Assembly: GCA_030704615.1 (NCBI GenBank)
Contig: CM060732.1
Coordinates: forward strand, 80,063,171 to 80,127,170
DNA: 64,000 nt
Source: Takakia lepidozioides
Lineage: Eukaryota > Streptophyta > Takakiopsida > Takakiales > Takakiaceae
Direction of reading: 5' to 3'
The notes beneath the pieces were generated by a model that was not told the origin of the DNA, did not search any database, and saw only the letters and a list, made by a program, of their open reading frames with translations. Position numbers and translations under genes: made by a program. Below are positions 1-9,426 of the stretch, one piece after another (the stretch's first letter is position 1; each line of letters starts with the position of its first letter).

Positions 1-114
1 AACATTAATCGCTTCCTCAAACGGCCGCCTCGGTGACACGTCGCCCCCATCGGGCTCACCGGGATCATCATCTTTTGGGCCGTTCCGCTTTCGCTTCGGC
101 TTGCCCGACCCCAT
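1..114 (-). CDS. gag N-terminus of a second Ty3/gypsy element (partial)
   Basis: A reading frame opens with ATG at 114 and runs off the left edge (38 codons seen). It starts MGSGKPKRKR and is rich in Lys, Arg, Asp and Pro. It lies 41 bases downstream, on the minus strand, of a primer-binding site complementary to initiator tRNA-Met, which is where gag of an LTR retrotransposon is expected. No gag domain is visible in so short a piece, so the assignment rests on position. The frame is open to the window edge, so this element may be better preserved than its neighbour. Confidence 0.6.
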   Translation of the reverse strand, partial: MGSGKPKRKRNGPKDDDPGEPDGGDVSPRRPFEEAINV

Positions 115-155
115 GATGAGGCCAATCCCAAGGACGATCGCGTACTGAACTCTAA

Positions 156-167
156 GCTCTGATACCA
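156..167 (-). other. Primer-binding site (tRNA-iMet type)
   Basis: On the minus strand this reads TGGTATCAGAGC, the standard 12-base primer-binding site of plant LTR retrotransposons, complementary to the 3' end of initiator tRNA-Met. It lies two bases beyond a CA dinucleotide (170-171) that would end the 5' LTR. It fixes the orientation of the element (minus, internal region to the left). Confidence 0.9.
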
Positions 168-169
168 AG

Positions 170-565
170 TGTCGCACACCTCACTTCGGTAAACTCCCCT
201 TCAAGTCATAGTTACTCGCTTTGATGCGCGCGCCTGACTCCCAACCTGGCCGCCGGGCCAACTTGGAGTTTCGGCTGCTCACCGGGACATAACGGTCCCC
301 TTCCGCTTCCCTCTAAACCCTCCACCTATTTGGGACTAGGAGAATTCCCTTTGGTAGATGGCAGTCCGGAACAGCTCCCCACTCTTTGGTCGCTTTCCGG
401 CTCGCTCGCTTACTCACTAGTTTTTGGTCACCAACGGGCTTGCACCGTTCTCGGGGTTACTACTCCCTATATATACTTCTGTAGCTGTCCGCGGGGGTTT
501 CATAACCAGCCATGCCATTTTATGGCGAACCACCACGAAAACCCTCGACTCCCGGTGGTGAGTCG
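170..565 (-). mobile_element. 5' LTR of the second Ty3/gypsy element (outer edge approximate)
   Basis: The inner edge is set by the primer-binding site at 156-167. A palindromic TATATATA box at 468-475 would, on the minus strand, start transcription near 440, giving the expected U3-R-U5 layout. Upstream of it (559-664) the TGAGTC hexamer recurs at least four times, as U3 enhancers often do. The outer LTR boundary is not resolved: no second LTR copy lies in the window, and it may extend towards the end of the neighbouring element near 790. Whether this LTR also serves as the 3' LTR of the methyltransferase element could not be shown. Confidence 0.7.
468..475 (-). promoter_or_regulatory. TATA box of LTR promoter
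   Basis: TATATATA lies about 300 bases upstream, in the minus sense, of the primer-binding site and about 350 bases upstream of the gag ATG. The surroundings are GC-rich, so this AT island stands out. Confidence 0.6.
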
Positions 566-789
566 CGGTGAGTCTTGGCCCACTCACCGCGGCCCCAATG
601 GACCGTGATGAGTCCCAAGACTCCCCACGACTCCCACCTCGAGGTCTCCACCCCATGGTGAGTCCTATGCCACCCCCACTAAGTCCCACTAAGCTACCAC
701 CACCCCTTGTGGAGCCACCTCCACCGCAACCCGGTGTGCGGGGCTCCACCTAGTGAGCGCCTCCGCCTCCTTGAGTGCCTTGGGCACTC

Positions 790-960
790 AAGGGTGCTTC
801 AGCCCCCCATACCTATCGCCGCCGCTGCCCCCACCACAGGGGCAGCCCCTCATGTGTCCCGACCCCCTGCCCTCAAGGCAAAGGGCCGCAACACTGCCCC
901 TTTAGCAGACCCACACAACATGCACCTCAAACCAGCAGATACCACTGCCAGGTTTGGGTC
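790..960 (-). pseudogene. PHD-finger-like Cys/His tail of the integrase (frameshifted)
   Basis: After the integrase C-terminus the frame carries CAPCHLP and then RCMLCGS (near 910-930), i.e. two CxxC pairs. The main frame stops at 850. In an adjacent frame the same DNA continues with LCLEG, GHMRGC and further Cys, in the spacing of the second half of a PHD finger (LCDxC, GxHxxC). A one-base slip would therefore join one Cys4-His-Cys3-like module. PHD fingers read histone H3 tails; here one could steer integration or recruit the element to chromatin. The motif match is by eye and the module is broken, so confidence is moderate. Confidence 0.45.
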
Positions 961-2300
961 AATCCTGCCATCGACATTCGGAAGGTGACATGGCGCACAA
1001 TTACGCACATGGTCCTTCCAAGTTATGCCATCCCGACCCTCCAAGACCAAGACGCCTGAGGGCAAGACCTCTCGAACCCTCAAAATAACACGTCCTGCAG
1101 TCACATCCAGGGTCGTAGGAGTAGTCTGCTGCAGATAGACATAGTCACCAGGGTTGAATCTCCGAACCCCAGGACGATAGCCCCCACCACGTATGGTAGC
1201 ATACCTCAACGTATCACGGTGTTGTGCAATGGCAAGGTTCTCGAAAGCCATGGGCATGACTCTCTTGAACAACTCTGCACGCTGCTCACATGCACGTGCC
1301 CACACGTCCGGATCGTCAAGGTTAAGAACTGTAGCAGCTTCTCTGCGAATGGATGTAGGCAAATCCGGCTCTCGGCCAAAGAGAAGAAAGTATGGTGAGA
1401 AGGAGGCAAGTGATGCTTGCTTGCTGAACCTGTAGCCCATGGCTAACCAGGGTAACTGAAGGTCCTAATCTCCTAGGTGTCCCTTCTGCAAGCCATACTT
1501 GCGCAAACCCCTCTTTACTGTCTGAACAACTCTCTCTGCCAAGCCATCGGCCTCAGGATGATCCCGAGAAGTGGTGCGGTGGTCTATCAAGGCCTTGTCA
1601 CACAAAGCCTGAAACTCCCCCAAGAACTCTCTCCCTTGGTCCGTGAGTACCTCAGCTGGAGCACCGAATCGGCTAAGCACACAATCCAGGAATGCATACG
1701 CAGCTCCCTCACTAGCCTTATCAGGCAATGGAACCAATTCAATCCACTTGGAGAAGTGCTCCACCATCACCAACACGTACTTGTTGTGGCGCATGGTCAG
1801 TGGCAACGGCCCTGCGAAGTCAAGACTCCACCTGTAGCCCAATCCCATGATCGGAAGAGGGTGTAATTGTGGAGTAGGGGCGTTGAATGAAGCACGCACC
1901 CTGTCACACACCATGCACCTAGCCACAAATTGTTGCACCTCTGTGTGCATACCACGCCACCAATACTGCCCCTGCAGTAGACTATGAGTGCGTCGCACCC
2001 CAAAATGCCCCAACTCCTCATGGGCATGCCGCACTAACCGTGCCCGCTGTGTTGGGTGAGGCACAATCCTCACTCGACCATCCTCCCACACTCGGAGCAG
2101 GTGTGTCCCCTCCCACCTGAACCTCTTGGCTCGTTGTAGGATCCGATCCCTCTCCTTGGCAGTCATAGTGGCTGCCGTGTCTCCACTGCGGAGGTAGTCC
2201 AACACAACTGAATCCTCATGTATATCTTTGGCGCCACCCTGCTCATTGCTGGCCTCAGGGTCCTCAGACACTTGATCTACAGTCATCCCTGTTGTAGGTC
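850..2300 (-). pseudogene. Integrase of the methyltransferase-bearing gypsy element
   Basis: The N-terminal HHCC zinc domain reads HAHEELGHFG then CMVCDRV (about 1900-2020). The catalytic core follows: first Asp in SLDFAGPL, second Asp in TDQGREFLG, Glu in GLAERVVQTVK, so the DDE triad is complete. Core and C-terminus lie in two open segments (2829-1465 and 1440-850) interrupted by a stop and shift near 1460. The C-terminal part has the basic RFNPGDYVYL stretch typical of gypsy integrase tails and then runs into the Cys-rich tail. The enzyme would insert the cDNA copy into the host genome. The segment is continuous upstream with RNase H. Confidence 0.9.
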
Positions 2301-2399
2301 CAACCTGGCCTTCCGCTGCCAAGATACACAGAAATGCAGATGCATGCCATCCGGGCACCATCTCCTCGTCCGTCTCACCATGCCACCGAGCTCCAGTGT

Positions 2400-3914
2400 C
2401 ATCCTGCTGGCTCGTGCATGGATTGCGACTCAACCCATCTGCATTTCGATTGACCAAACCCGGTCGATGCACCACCTGAAAGTCATACTCTTGAAGGATG
2501 AGTGCCCACCGTGCAAGCTTCCCCGTAAGCTTGTCTGACTCCATCAACCACTTGAGTGGTTGGTGATCCGTGACAAGGGTGAAGAGATTGCCGTATAGAT
2601 AGCACCTGAAGTGTGCCACGGCCCACACTGCAGCTAAGCATTCTCCCTCATATGAGCTATACTTAGACTCTGCAGCATTGTTCGAGCGGCTAGCATAAGC
2701 CACTACGAACTCTCTTCCCTCATCATCCACCTGTGTGAGCACCGCTCCAAGCCCCAGCATGCTCCAATCTGTATGCAGCTGAAAAGGACGCCCCCTGATA
2801 GGTCGTCTCAAGATGGGCGCCGAGGTCAACCTCGCCTTGAGCTCTTGAAAGCTTGTTCTTGCTCATCTTCCCACTGCCACTCCTGGTCCACCTTGGTCAG
2901 CTTGGTTAGAGCCTTTGCAATGGCACTAAATCCCTTAACAAACCGTCTGTAATAGTTTGCTAACCCCATGAAAGCTCGAACTCGGCTCACATCCGTGGGG
3001 CGTGGAACCTGTGCAATGGACTCTACCTTAGTCTGCTGTACCCCAATCCTCCAGGATATATCATGTGACCCAGATACTCAATCTGGTTGTGGAAAAACTT
3101 GCACTTGCCCGGATGTAACTTCAATCCGTGCGTCCTCAAGCGCTCAAATACCCCCTGAAGGTGTCTCTCATGCTCCTCCACCGTAGCACTAAAGATGATG
3201 ATGTCATCTATGTAGCACCGAGCAAACTCCACCCCTGCTAGAATCCTGTCCATGACTCTTTGAAACTCAGCGGGAGCGTTTTTAAGCCCAAATGGTAAGA
3301 ACCGCCACTGGTATAGGCAATCCTTCCCGTGCTCATTGATCCCCCAGAATGCCGTCTTTTGCTTATCCGCCTCCTTGATCGGCAACTGGTGATATCCGGA
3401 TCGTAAATCCAACGTGCTAAAGACCTTGGAATGCCCAATGGCATCAAAGATCTCCTCTGGTGTCGGCATGGCATACCTATCGGACTTGGTCTGACGATTT
3501 ACAGGCCGGTAATCACCGCACATACGTCTCTCCGTCCAATTGCCATAGACATCCTTCTTAGCTGGCATCACTGTGGCTGAAGCATACTCTCCACCAGAGA
3601 GCTCCACCAAACCTGCCTCCCAGAGATCTTGAGTCCTCATCTGAATCAAAGACCTCTCCATGTCACTGTATCTATAGGGTCTCCGAAAGATTGGCGTGTC
3701 AGTGGCCAACTCAATACGGATCTCTTGACCCTTCAGTGCTCCCAAGTCCTTCAAACTGAAGGCAAAGCAATTCCTGTAAGCCCTCAGGAACCGCCGTATA
3801 CGTCGTCTCTCTCCTCCGGTGACAATGGGTCCAATGTCAGGCTCCCAATTGTCCTCCGTAACTGCAACCTTAAGTCCAGTGGGCTTAGAGGTAGAGGACG
3901 CGTCCCGTGGTTGC
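2400..3914 (-). pseudogene. Reverse transcriptase and RNase H of the methyltransferase-bearing gypsy element
   Basis: The RT segment (3754-3023) begins near the conserved DLGALKG block, has PIFRRPYR, FSTLDLRSGYHQ, LPFGLKNAP and the catalytic YIDD box (about 3205), and ends at EYLGHMI. RNase H (2829 to ~2480) shows LHTDWSMLGLGA, YSSYEGECLA and TDHQPLKWL, i.e. the D-E-D catalytic set and the TDH box. A frame break separates RT from RNase H at 2830-3022 (thumb/connection) and another lies between RT and the segment upstream. This order (RT, RNase H, integrase) is diagnostic for Ty3/gypsy. Confidence 0.92.
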
Positions 3915-4194
3915 TATGCTGCAACCTCTTGAGCAGTACTCCCTTCCTGCTCAGTCAATGACAAGGCCTCATCCTGCCCCATCATCTCATCATTGAGAAC
4001 CTCCTCATCCCGAGAAGAATCCCCAACCTCATCCATCACAGCTGCCTTGGCTGCCAACTCCCTCTGAACCTCGAGCACCTCCCACGTGTGCCATGGATGT
4101 CTACACCCCGTGGTCCTCACCGGCTCGCCCCCACTCGCTGCCTGTACCGTCTCGGTAGGCAGAGAGACCATCAAGGGAAGTGCACTCCGCACTC

Positions 4195-5165
4195 TACGTT
4201 GCTCAGCCATAGCCAAGCTGACAATCCAGGTCAAGCAATTGAGATCCATTGCTTGCCCCAACACCTGACGACGTGATGCTTCAGAAAGAGAAGGCACCGC
4301 CGTGGTCCCAGTGGAAAACCCCATAGCCCGCTCTCTCGCTCGTCGGCATTAGGCTCCACTAACTGCTGCAACTGAGCATCCCACAGGAGGCCAGGTCCAC
4401 CATCCCGAAAAGCATGGGATCCTGGGAAGCTGAGCAGTGTAGGTAATGCTGCTCGTGGGTGACCCACCCTGTTGACCACTGCCAACGGCGAACGGTCATA
4501 TGTCTCACATGTTGAGACTGCCTCACTGTGTCCAAATGCCATCCACGGTGAGGTGTGTGGCGCTGCACCCCATCAAATGCACGCTTGAGCAGTGCGGGTG
4601 GCATCAAGTTAGTCCACCAAAGCCGTGGACGATGAGCCCGTGACCCCACTGCAGCTGCATCCAGCAACACTGCTGACCCAAGCCACGACCGGACTTGATG
4701 CACACTGGCCATCACCCTGGCCCGAGAATCACCCATCAGTGGCACATTCTCCAAGATGTATGCGGAGATACAGCTTGATGAAGCTGCAAGTGGCGCAAAA
4801 TCCGCACCATCTCCCAAAACAGACCCGTCCTCGAGTCTCGCAATCCATTGCCATGCCCGGCTGATGAATGCCCTTGGCAGGGCCAACCTGCCACTACCAG
4901 ATCAATGGAGCCAACCCGCTCCAAATCCTGCGCCCCCAGCAACGCAATGTCTGCTGGCAAGGCCTGCTGATATCCACGAACTGCAGACACCGGCAACAAC
5001 TCAGGTACTGCTGCACCATCTGAGCAACATGGCGCAGTGAGACGCGTCGTGCAGTCTCATCCCTCTCCACATACAGGTAACGTCGAACTCGTACACCTGC
5101 CTGCAGCACTGCAGCCAATCCAGTGCTGATCCCGCCAAACAAGTCCAGAAGGCATATGCCTTCAT
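4195..5165 (-). pseudogene. DNMT3-like cytosine-5 DNA methyltransferase inside retroelement pol
   Basis: The canonical motifs of a C5-cytosine methyltransferase occur in order. Motif I is LLDLFGGISTGL (about 5113-5153, AdoMet binding), followed by an acidic RYLYVERDE block. Motif IV is GWPCQGHSSAG (about 4857-4887, with the catalytic Cys after Pro). Motif VI is LENVP (4741-4755), motif VIII RPRLWWTN (about 4610-4640) and motif X RRQVLGQAM (about 4235-4270, AdoMet pocket). The spacing and a short motif VIII-X interval resemble DNMT3/DRM-type de novo enzymes rather than DNMT1. At least four frame changes break it (frames open at 5277-4894, 4999-4736, 4886-4359, 4542-4231 and 4324-3914), so it is not functional as read. 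It lies between protease and RT with no intron. Confidence 0.88.
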
Positions 5166-5552
5166 CCGGCCGCTGCCACACAAGAGGTGTGGTATCCAAT
5201 GGCGACAACTGAGGTGGTCCTGGTGCAATACCCGCACTCTCCTCCTCTCCTGACGGAACAAAACCTCTGAAAGCCACCTGACTTTCCTGAACCGCTTGCT
5301 GCCTCTACCCTTGTTGTACCCGTCAATCAGCAACCTGCTGCAAATCCTTGCTCGTACCCCACAATGGAGTGTGAGCAACCATGGCAGGCAACTCCGCCAT
5401 ACCATGCATGTCATCCTGCTCTGCTGGAGGTGGCACATCCTCTGCATGGGCATTGCCTTCCAGCAACTCTCCAGGCCAACTAACTGCAGCTGTAAAGGCG
5501 GCTAGTGTTGGCATCTTGCCCCGCTGGGCAGCCGCTATACCCCCAATGAATG

Positions 5553-6248
5553 TCACAGGGAGCTGTGCACGGCGACCATCCCTGACTGCCATCCAGGCCT
5601 GTAGGATGCTGACTCCTCCCAAAAGTCCAGGGTGAAGCCCATGGGGTATAACACTGCCCCACCAACGAGGACATCGTAAGAGACCGCGTCTGTCACAATG
5701 GCCTTGGCTCGCATCACTGAGCCATCTATAGGATGATCCGGCTGCAGTCTAATGGCCAACTGATGCCGTGTCATGCCCCGAGCCTGCTCTGATCCTCCCA
5801 GAGATGTCTGTATCTGGAAAGGACAAGGCTCCATATCCGCCTCCATGAGGCCCAAACCTGCAATAGCAGCTCTGCCCAACATCAGTGGCTGAGCTCCCGA
5901 GTCCAACAAGACCCGCAGTGGCCGGTACTTCTTGCCTGCCGGTCCACTCAAAGAGAAAATGCCATCCTGGTTGTCTAACAAGACAACTCCAGGTGTCACC
6001 ATGGCGCGCTCAAAGGCTGGCCTAGCTGGCAGCTCCGTCAACCTGGCAGCTGCAGCTTGCCATGGCGCAGCCGTGGCAGTCTTGACCCTCAAATCCGAGG
6101 ATCCCTCTGCCACTACACCTTCCACTAACTCCGCAGAAGATGAAGTGACCTCCCCACTCTCACAGAGTGTTGCTGCTAGTCTGAACACTGCAGCTGGTCT
6201 CACCCCGGCGTCGCAATCATTGTTGCCGAGAACAGTGGGGCTTGACAC
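5553..6248 (-). pseudogene. Retroviral-type aspartic protease
   Basis: The open segment contains VLLDSGAQPLMLGR (about 5870-5910), the DSGA catalytic Asp motif of retropepsins, and further on a hydrophobic segment ending in YDVLVGGAVLYPMGF, matching the C-terminal half of gypsy proteases. It follows gag and precedes the methyltransferase on the minus strand. The next segment starts about 275 bases downstream in another frame. It would cleave the Gag-Pol polyprotein, releasing the methyltransferase as a separate protein if the sites are as in relatives (inference). Confidence 0.8.
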
Positions 6249-6683
6249 ACAGAGGTGGCTGCCCCCAATAACACACCGGCCGCACTAGCCTTGGCAGCAG
6301 GAGTCAGTGCTGCACGTGTAGCTCTCCCCAATGGCATAGTAACCTCCGCCTCGGTAACAGTCGGGCGAGAACTAGGTGCCATGGATGGCGTCGACACAGT
6401 CTCTCGCCAATGTGAATGACTGAGGAAGCCTCGCCTGACGGCTTGCCTCCCCACGCTGTGGATCCAATTCCACCTCTGCACCTCGTGGCTCAGGAACTCG
6501 TGCTGCTCCTCGAGTCACGGCTGCAGCAGACTCCACCTGCTCTAGTGGTAGTGCTGCTGCTCCGCACATGAATCCCATGCCTCCCATATCTCCTCCCTCA
6601 GTACAGGAGTGTGACCATCCCGCCTGGGAGCCGGTCCCACCCACCCCACGCCTGAGCTATAGCCATGGCAGCGAGCCGCTGCT

Positions 6684-8135
6684 CTAGCTGCTGAAGCCGA
6701 TTGGCCATGCCTTGGTCAACACCCTGACCTCCGCGTCCTTGGCCATGTGGAGCTTGCCTTGGCCTGCACCTCGTGCCCGACCACCTCGTCCTCTTTGGGC
6801 TGGTCCACCTCGCCCCCGGCCACCATTGTTCCCTTGGAACTGGCCTGGGCGCAACTCAGGATGCAAGTCATAACACTGGGCATCTCCATGCCCATACTTG
6901 CCACAATGCCCACATTGCAAGTGTGCAGGCTGTGCTTGTGCCGGCCTTTTGCTACTCTCTGGGCAATCTCTCTTGACATGGGGTCCTCCACATGTCCAAC
7001 ATATCACCCCTGGTTTTGTTGGCCTGCAAAAGATGCCACGGGCCTCTGCACCTGAGGTCCCCTGTAAGCTCCATGGAACTTGGGCTGGGCAACCTTGCCC
7101 CCCTGACCACGCTGTTGGGCAGTCCCTTGTGCCTGTGGACTGACAGCTGGCGCCCCGTGCAGGCATGTCCTTACCAAATCCAATTGTAACAACTCGCTCC
7201 TCCACCATGTTGAGCTCAATCCGCTCAGTCAGCAGAAACACATCTGCTAATGTGGGTTGGGCTGCTTGTAACAGGGTTGCATCTCGCACCCTTCTCTTGA
7301 GCTCCTTGTCCAGAATTCCATACCAAACTGGATTGCCTGAGCTTCAGTAACCCCTTGGGTCACACTTATCAAGCGCCTCATACGAGTGTACGCCTCTCGC
7401 AGGCTCTCACTGGGTTTGCGCTGGAAGTCTTGCAAACTTCGCAGCTTCTCTGTCCGTACACCTTGGTAGTTCCTCCTCCGCAACTCCTGGAAGAACTCCA
7501 CCACCGGGTTGAATCTAGGCACATGTGTTGTAGTCGTGGCAGGAGGAGTAGTAGCACTTTTGAACTGGTACCACCTACAGAAGTACCACACTACTTGCTC
7601 CACTACTAGTGCTGGCAGTGGGAGCTATTGGTACTGATGCAGCTACTGGTCGCGTCGTGCCTCGAGTAATGGAGACGTAGTCAGGTGACCAATACATCCT
7701 CCACTCCTCAATCTCTGCTTCATGTCCTCGCCTGAACTCGTGGCAATCGTCCATAGGCGGGCCTTCCAAATGCTGGAACAGTCCCTTCCACGCCATGAAT
7801 GGGGTGAATAGCTGTGGATTGCGCATCTGCTGCAAATCACACCAGCTGTCGAACTCCTGGATAAAGTCATCCAACTCGATTGTGCCCACAGCTCCAGAGT
7901 ACCTACGAGGCCCCTTGGTAGCTCCATACATCTCCTCCATGTCGTCCCACAACAATGGCGAATGAAAGTGCACACCTGTTGATGAAGCCTCCGAGTCTGT
8001 GTCTGACTCTACAGTAATTGAGGGTGGCGGTGAAGGTGGTCTGAACCGAATACCTCGTCTTGTGAACCCACTCTCACTGTTACTGCCGTAGTAGCCGTAC
8101 CCCCTCAAAACCCTTGGGTAACTCCGTAATGACAC
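6684..8135 (-). pseudogene. Gag with two zinc knuckles (frameshifted)
   Basis: Three overlapping open segments (8135-7575, 7603-7247, 7289-6684) form one gag. The middle segment has the retrotransposon gag pattern (FQRKPSESLREAYTRMRRL). The last segment has two Cys-His knuckles: CGHCGKYGHGDAQC (about 6870-6915) is a canonical CX2CX4HX4C, and CWTCGGPHVKRDC (about 6962-7001) has one residue fewer before the His. A Gly/Arg-rich tail follows. The 8135 start is GTG preceded directly by a stop, so the original ATG is lost or the true start lies further in. Gag would package the element RNA. Confidence 0.85.
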
Positions 8136-8169
8136 TCACAATGTGCACCTCCTCCACGTGACACTATAA

Positions 8170-8182
8170 GGCTCTAGTACTA
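8170..8182 (-). other. Degenerate primer-binding site (putative)
   Basis: The minus strand reads TAGTACTAGAGCC, differing from the tRNA-iMet primer-binding site TGGTATCAGAGCC by three transitions only. It lies about 35 bases upstream of the gag segment, the expected place. If it is right, the 5' LTR begins just above 8182 and the 249-codon ORF at 8677-9426 would lie in or beyond the LTR. Confidence 0.4.
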
Positions 8183-8285
8183 ATTCTAATAGTGACACGG
8201 GTGGGCACCTGTTGCAGTTTAAGGGTCATATCCCAATGGCTCAGGGCACCTGCACCTGCATCCACCGCAAGAACTCCTATGGTTG

Positions 8286-8357
8286 GCTGGTCATCAACCC
8301 AGCCTCACCATAGAAGAAACACTAGTGGTCTTGCTGGTCATCACTCCAGCCTCACCA
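8286..8357. repeat. Direct repeat, two 25-bp copies
   Basis: GCTGGTCATCA followed by CCAGCCTCACCA occurs at 8286-8310 and again at 8333-8357, differing at two central bases. Each copy has short internal symmetry (GCTGG...CCAGC). It lies between gag and the upstream ORF, in possible LTR or leader sequence. Confidence 0.75.
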
Positions 8358-8676
8358 CCGACAGCATACTCTAGGATTGACCGGTGATCAAATCCGGCCT
8401 AATCCCTATGAAAGCAAGCGCCCACACAAAACCAACATGGCGCACAGTCAAGCATGCAGGTGTTGGGGGGGATCCAAACACAAGAAATGAAAACATCAAC
8501 ACCCCCACACCAAAATCCAGCTGCAATGCTGATCCTGCAGAATATCCCAGCCCAAAACCCCGGACTGACTGGCCTCCACCAAGAGAGGCTTTGGCAACTA
8601 CGAGTACAAGGTAATGAAAATAGTACAGAGATGAAGGGAAGAATAGAAGCCCGACCAAGCAAGATCTAATCCTGAT

Positions 8677-9426
8677 CTATGCTATCAACTGCCAGACTTC
8701 TCTCAAAGTGCCTCGCTCTGCATGATGGTAAGGTGTAGGAGGTATATCTATGTCCAGAAACCTGCCACTAACCTTGTCCCAAGCTACAGTAGCTCGCTCT
8801 AACCAACCCTCCTCCTCTTTCTGCCAGGTAGAGACAAAGCAATACTCCCCTATCTCCCGCTCACTGAACACTAAAGAAAACAAAGGTAGGGTCTGATAGT
8901 CTCTCAACTCGAAAGCTTTGAGACGGTTGCGGGTGTCCTCATTGCGAATGACTGCATCTCCTTCAAGCACAACAAACATGTCATTGCTGATGAACCCCCG
9001 CTCGTGGTTGCCCTGTGCAGAGCGTATCCGGCTGCAACCATGTCTGATTGCACAAACTTGTGTAGCTCCTGCTCCTCTGCTCCAGTACACCACGGCCTTG
9101 TGGCTGAACACCTTGGTCCCCGGGGCTGTCTTTGGCTGTGTTCCAAGCCTAGCTTTCACCCACTTTGGTATTTCACCTACAGCTGCAGAACTGCTGGCTC
9201 CAACAGAGTTCTGACTGTCCAAGGCGATATTGAGGCCCTCAATGCCAACTACAACAGTCTGTTGTCTACTGCTAATGCCTGACTCCCAGTATGCAATCAA
9301 CTCGTCCAACTGTTCTCCACTCAAATCAGTCTGAGTTCCTTGGGAAACATAAATCCTGTCCCCTTGTGTGCACAGACTAAGAGAAGAGACCTGCCCTTCA
9401 ATTACGTCCTCATTTCCCCCAGCCAT
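8677..9426 (-). CDS. Uninterrupted 249-codon ORF upstream of the methyltransferase element, function unknown
   Basis: One clean frame runs from ATG at 9426 (context TTGCATGG) to the stop at 8677. The N-terminal half is acidic, polar and Ser-rich and looks disordered. Residues ~100-235 look like a compact folded domain with alternating hydrophobic strands, aromatic residues and several charged turns (for example GEYCFVSTWQKEEEGWLE near the C-terminus). I do not recognise the family and found no zinc, helicase or catalytic signature. It has the same strand and GC-rich composition as the retroelement to its left, yet lacks the frameshifts that riddle gag-pol. It may be an accessory ORF of the element, an ORF of a neighbouring nested element, or a recently inserted host-gene copy. 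Confidence 0.5.
   Translation of the reverse strand: MAGGNEDVIEGQVSSLSLCTQGDRIYVSQGTQTDLSGEQLDELIAYWESGISSRQQTVVVGIEGLNIALDSQNSVGASSSAAVGEIPKWVKARLGTQPKTAPGTKVFSHKAVVYWSRGAGATQVCAIRHGCSRIRSAQGNHERGFISNDMFVVLEGDAVIRNEDTRNRLKAFELRDYQTLPLFSLVFSEREIGEYCFVSTWQKEEEGWLERATVAWDKVSGRFLDIDIPPTPYHHAERGTLREVWQLIA

Larger units (their letters stand above)
790..8182 (-). mobile_element. Decayed Ty3/gypsy retrotransposon carrying a DNA methyltransferase
   Basis: Reading right to left on the minus strand: degenerate primer-binding site (8170-8182), gag with zinc knuckles, aspartic protease, cytosine-5 DNA methyltransferase, reverse transcriptase, RNase H, integrase and a PHD-like Cys-rich tail. RT before integrase places it in Ty3/gypsy. 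Each domain is recognisable, but the frame changes repeatedly, so this copy is dead. It is more GC-rich than the downstream gene region. LTRs were not located with certainty. Methyltransferase capture by gypsy elements is known from charophyte algae and, in other retroelement classes, from dinoflagellates (literature recalled from memory). Confidence 0.9.

Noticed and set aside
1193-1435. Plus-strand ORFs across 300-7600
   Set aside because: They are antisense to the gag-pol domains, which carry clear motifs on the minus strand.
850-9426. Bacterial restriction-modification system as explanation for the methyltransferase
   Set aside because: There is no restriction gene, and the enzyme is flanked on both sides by retroelement domains on the same strand, with DNMT3-like rather than bacterial spacing.
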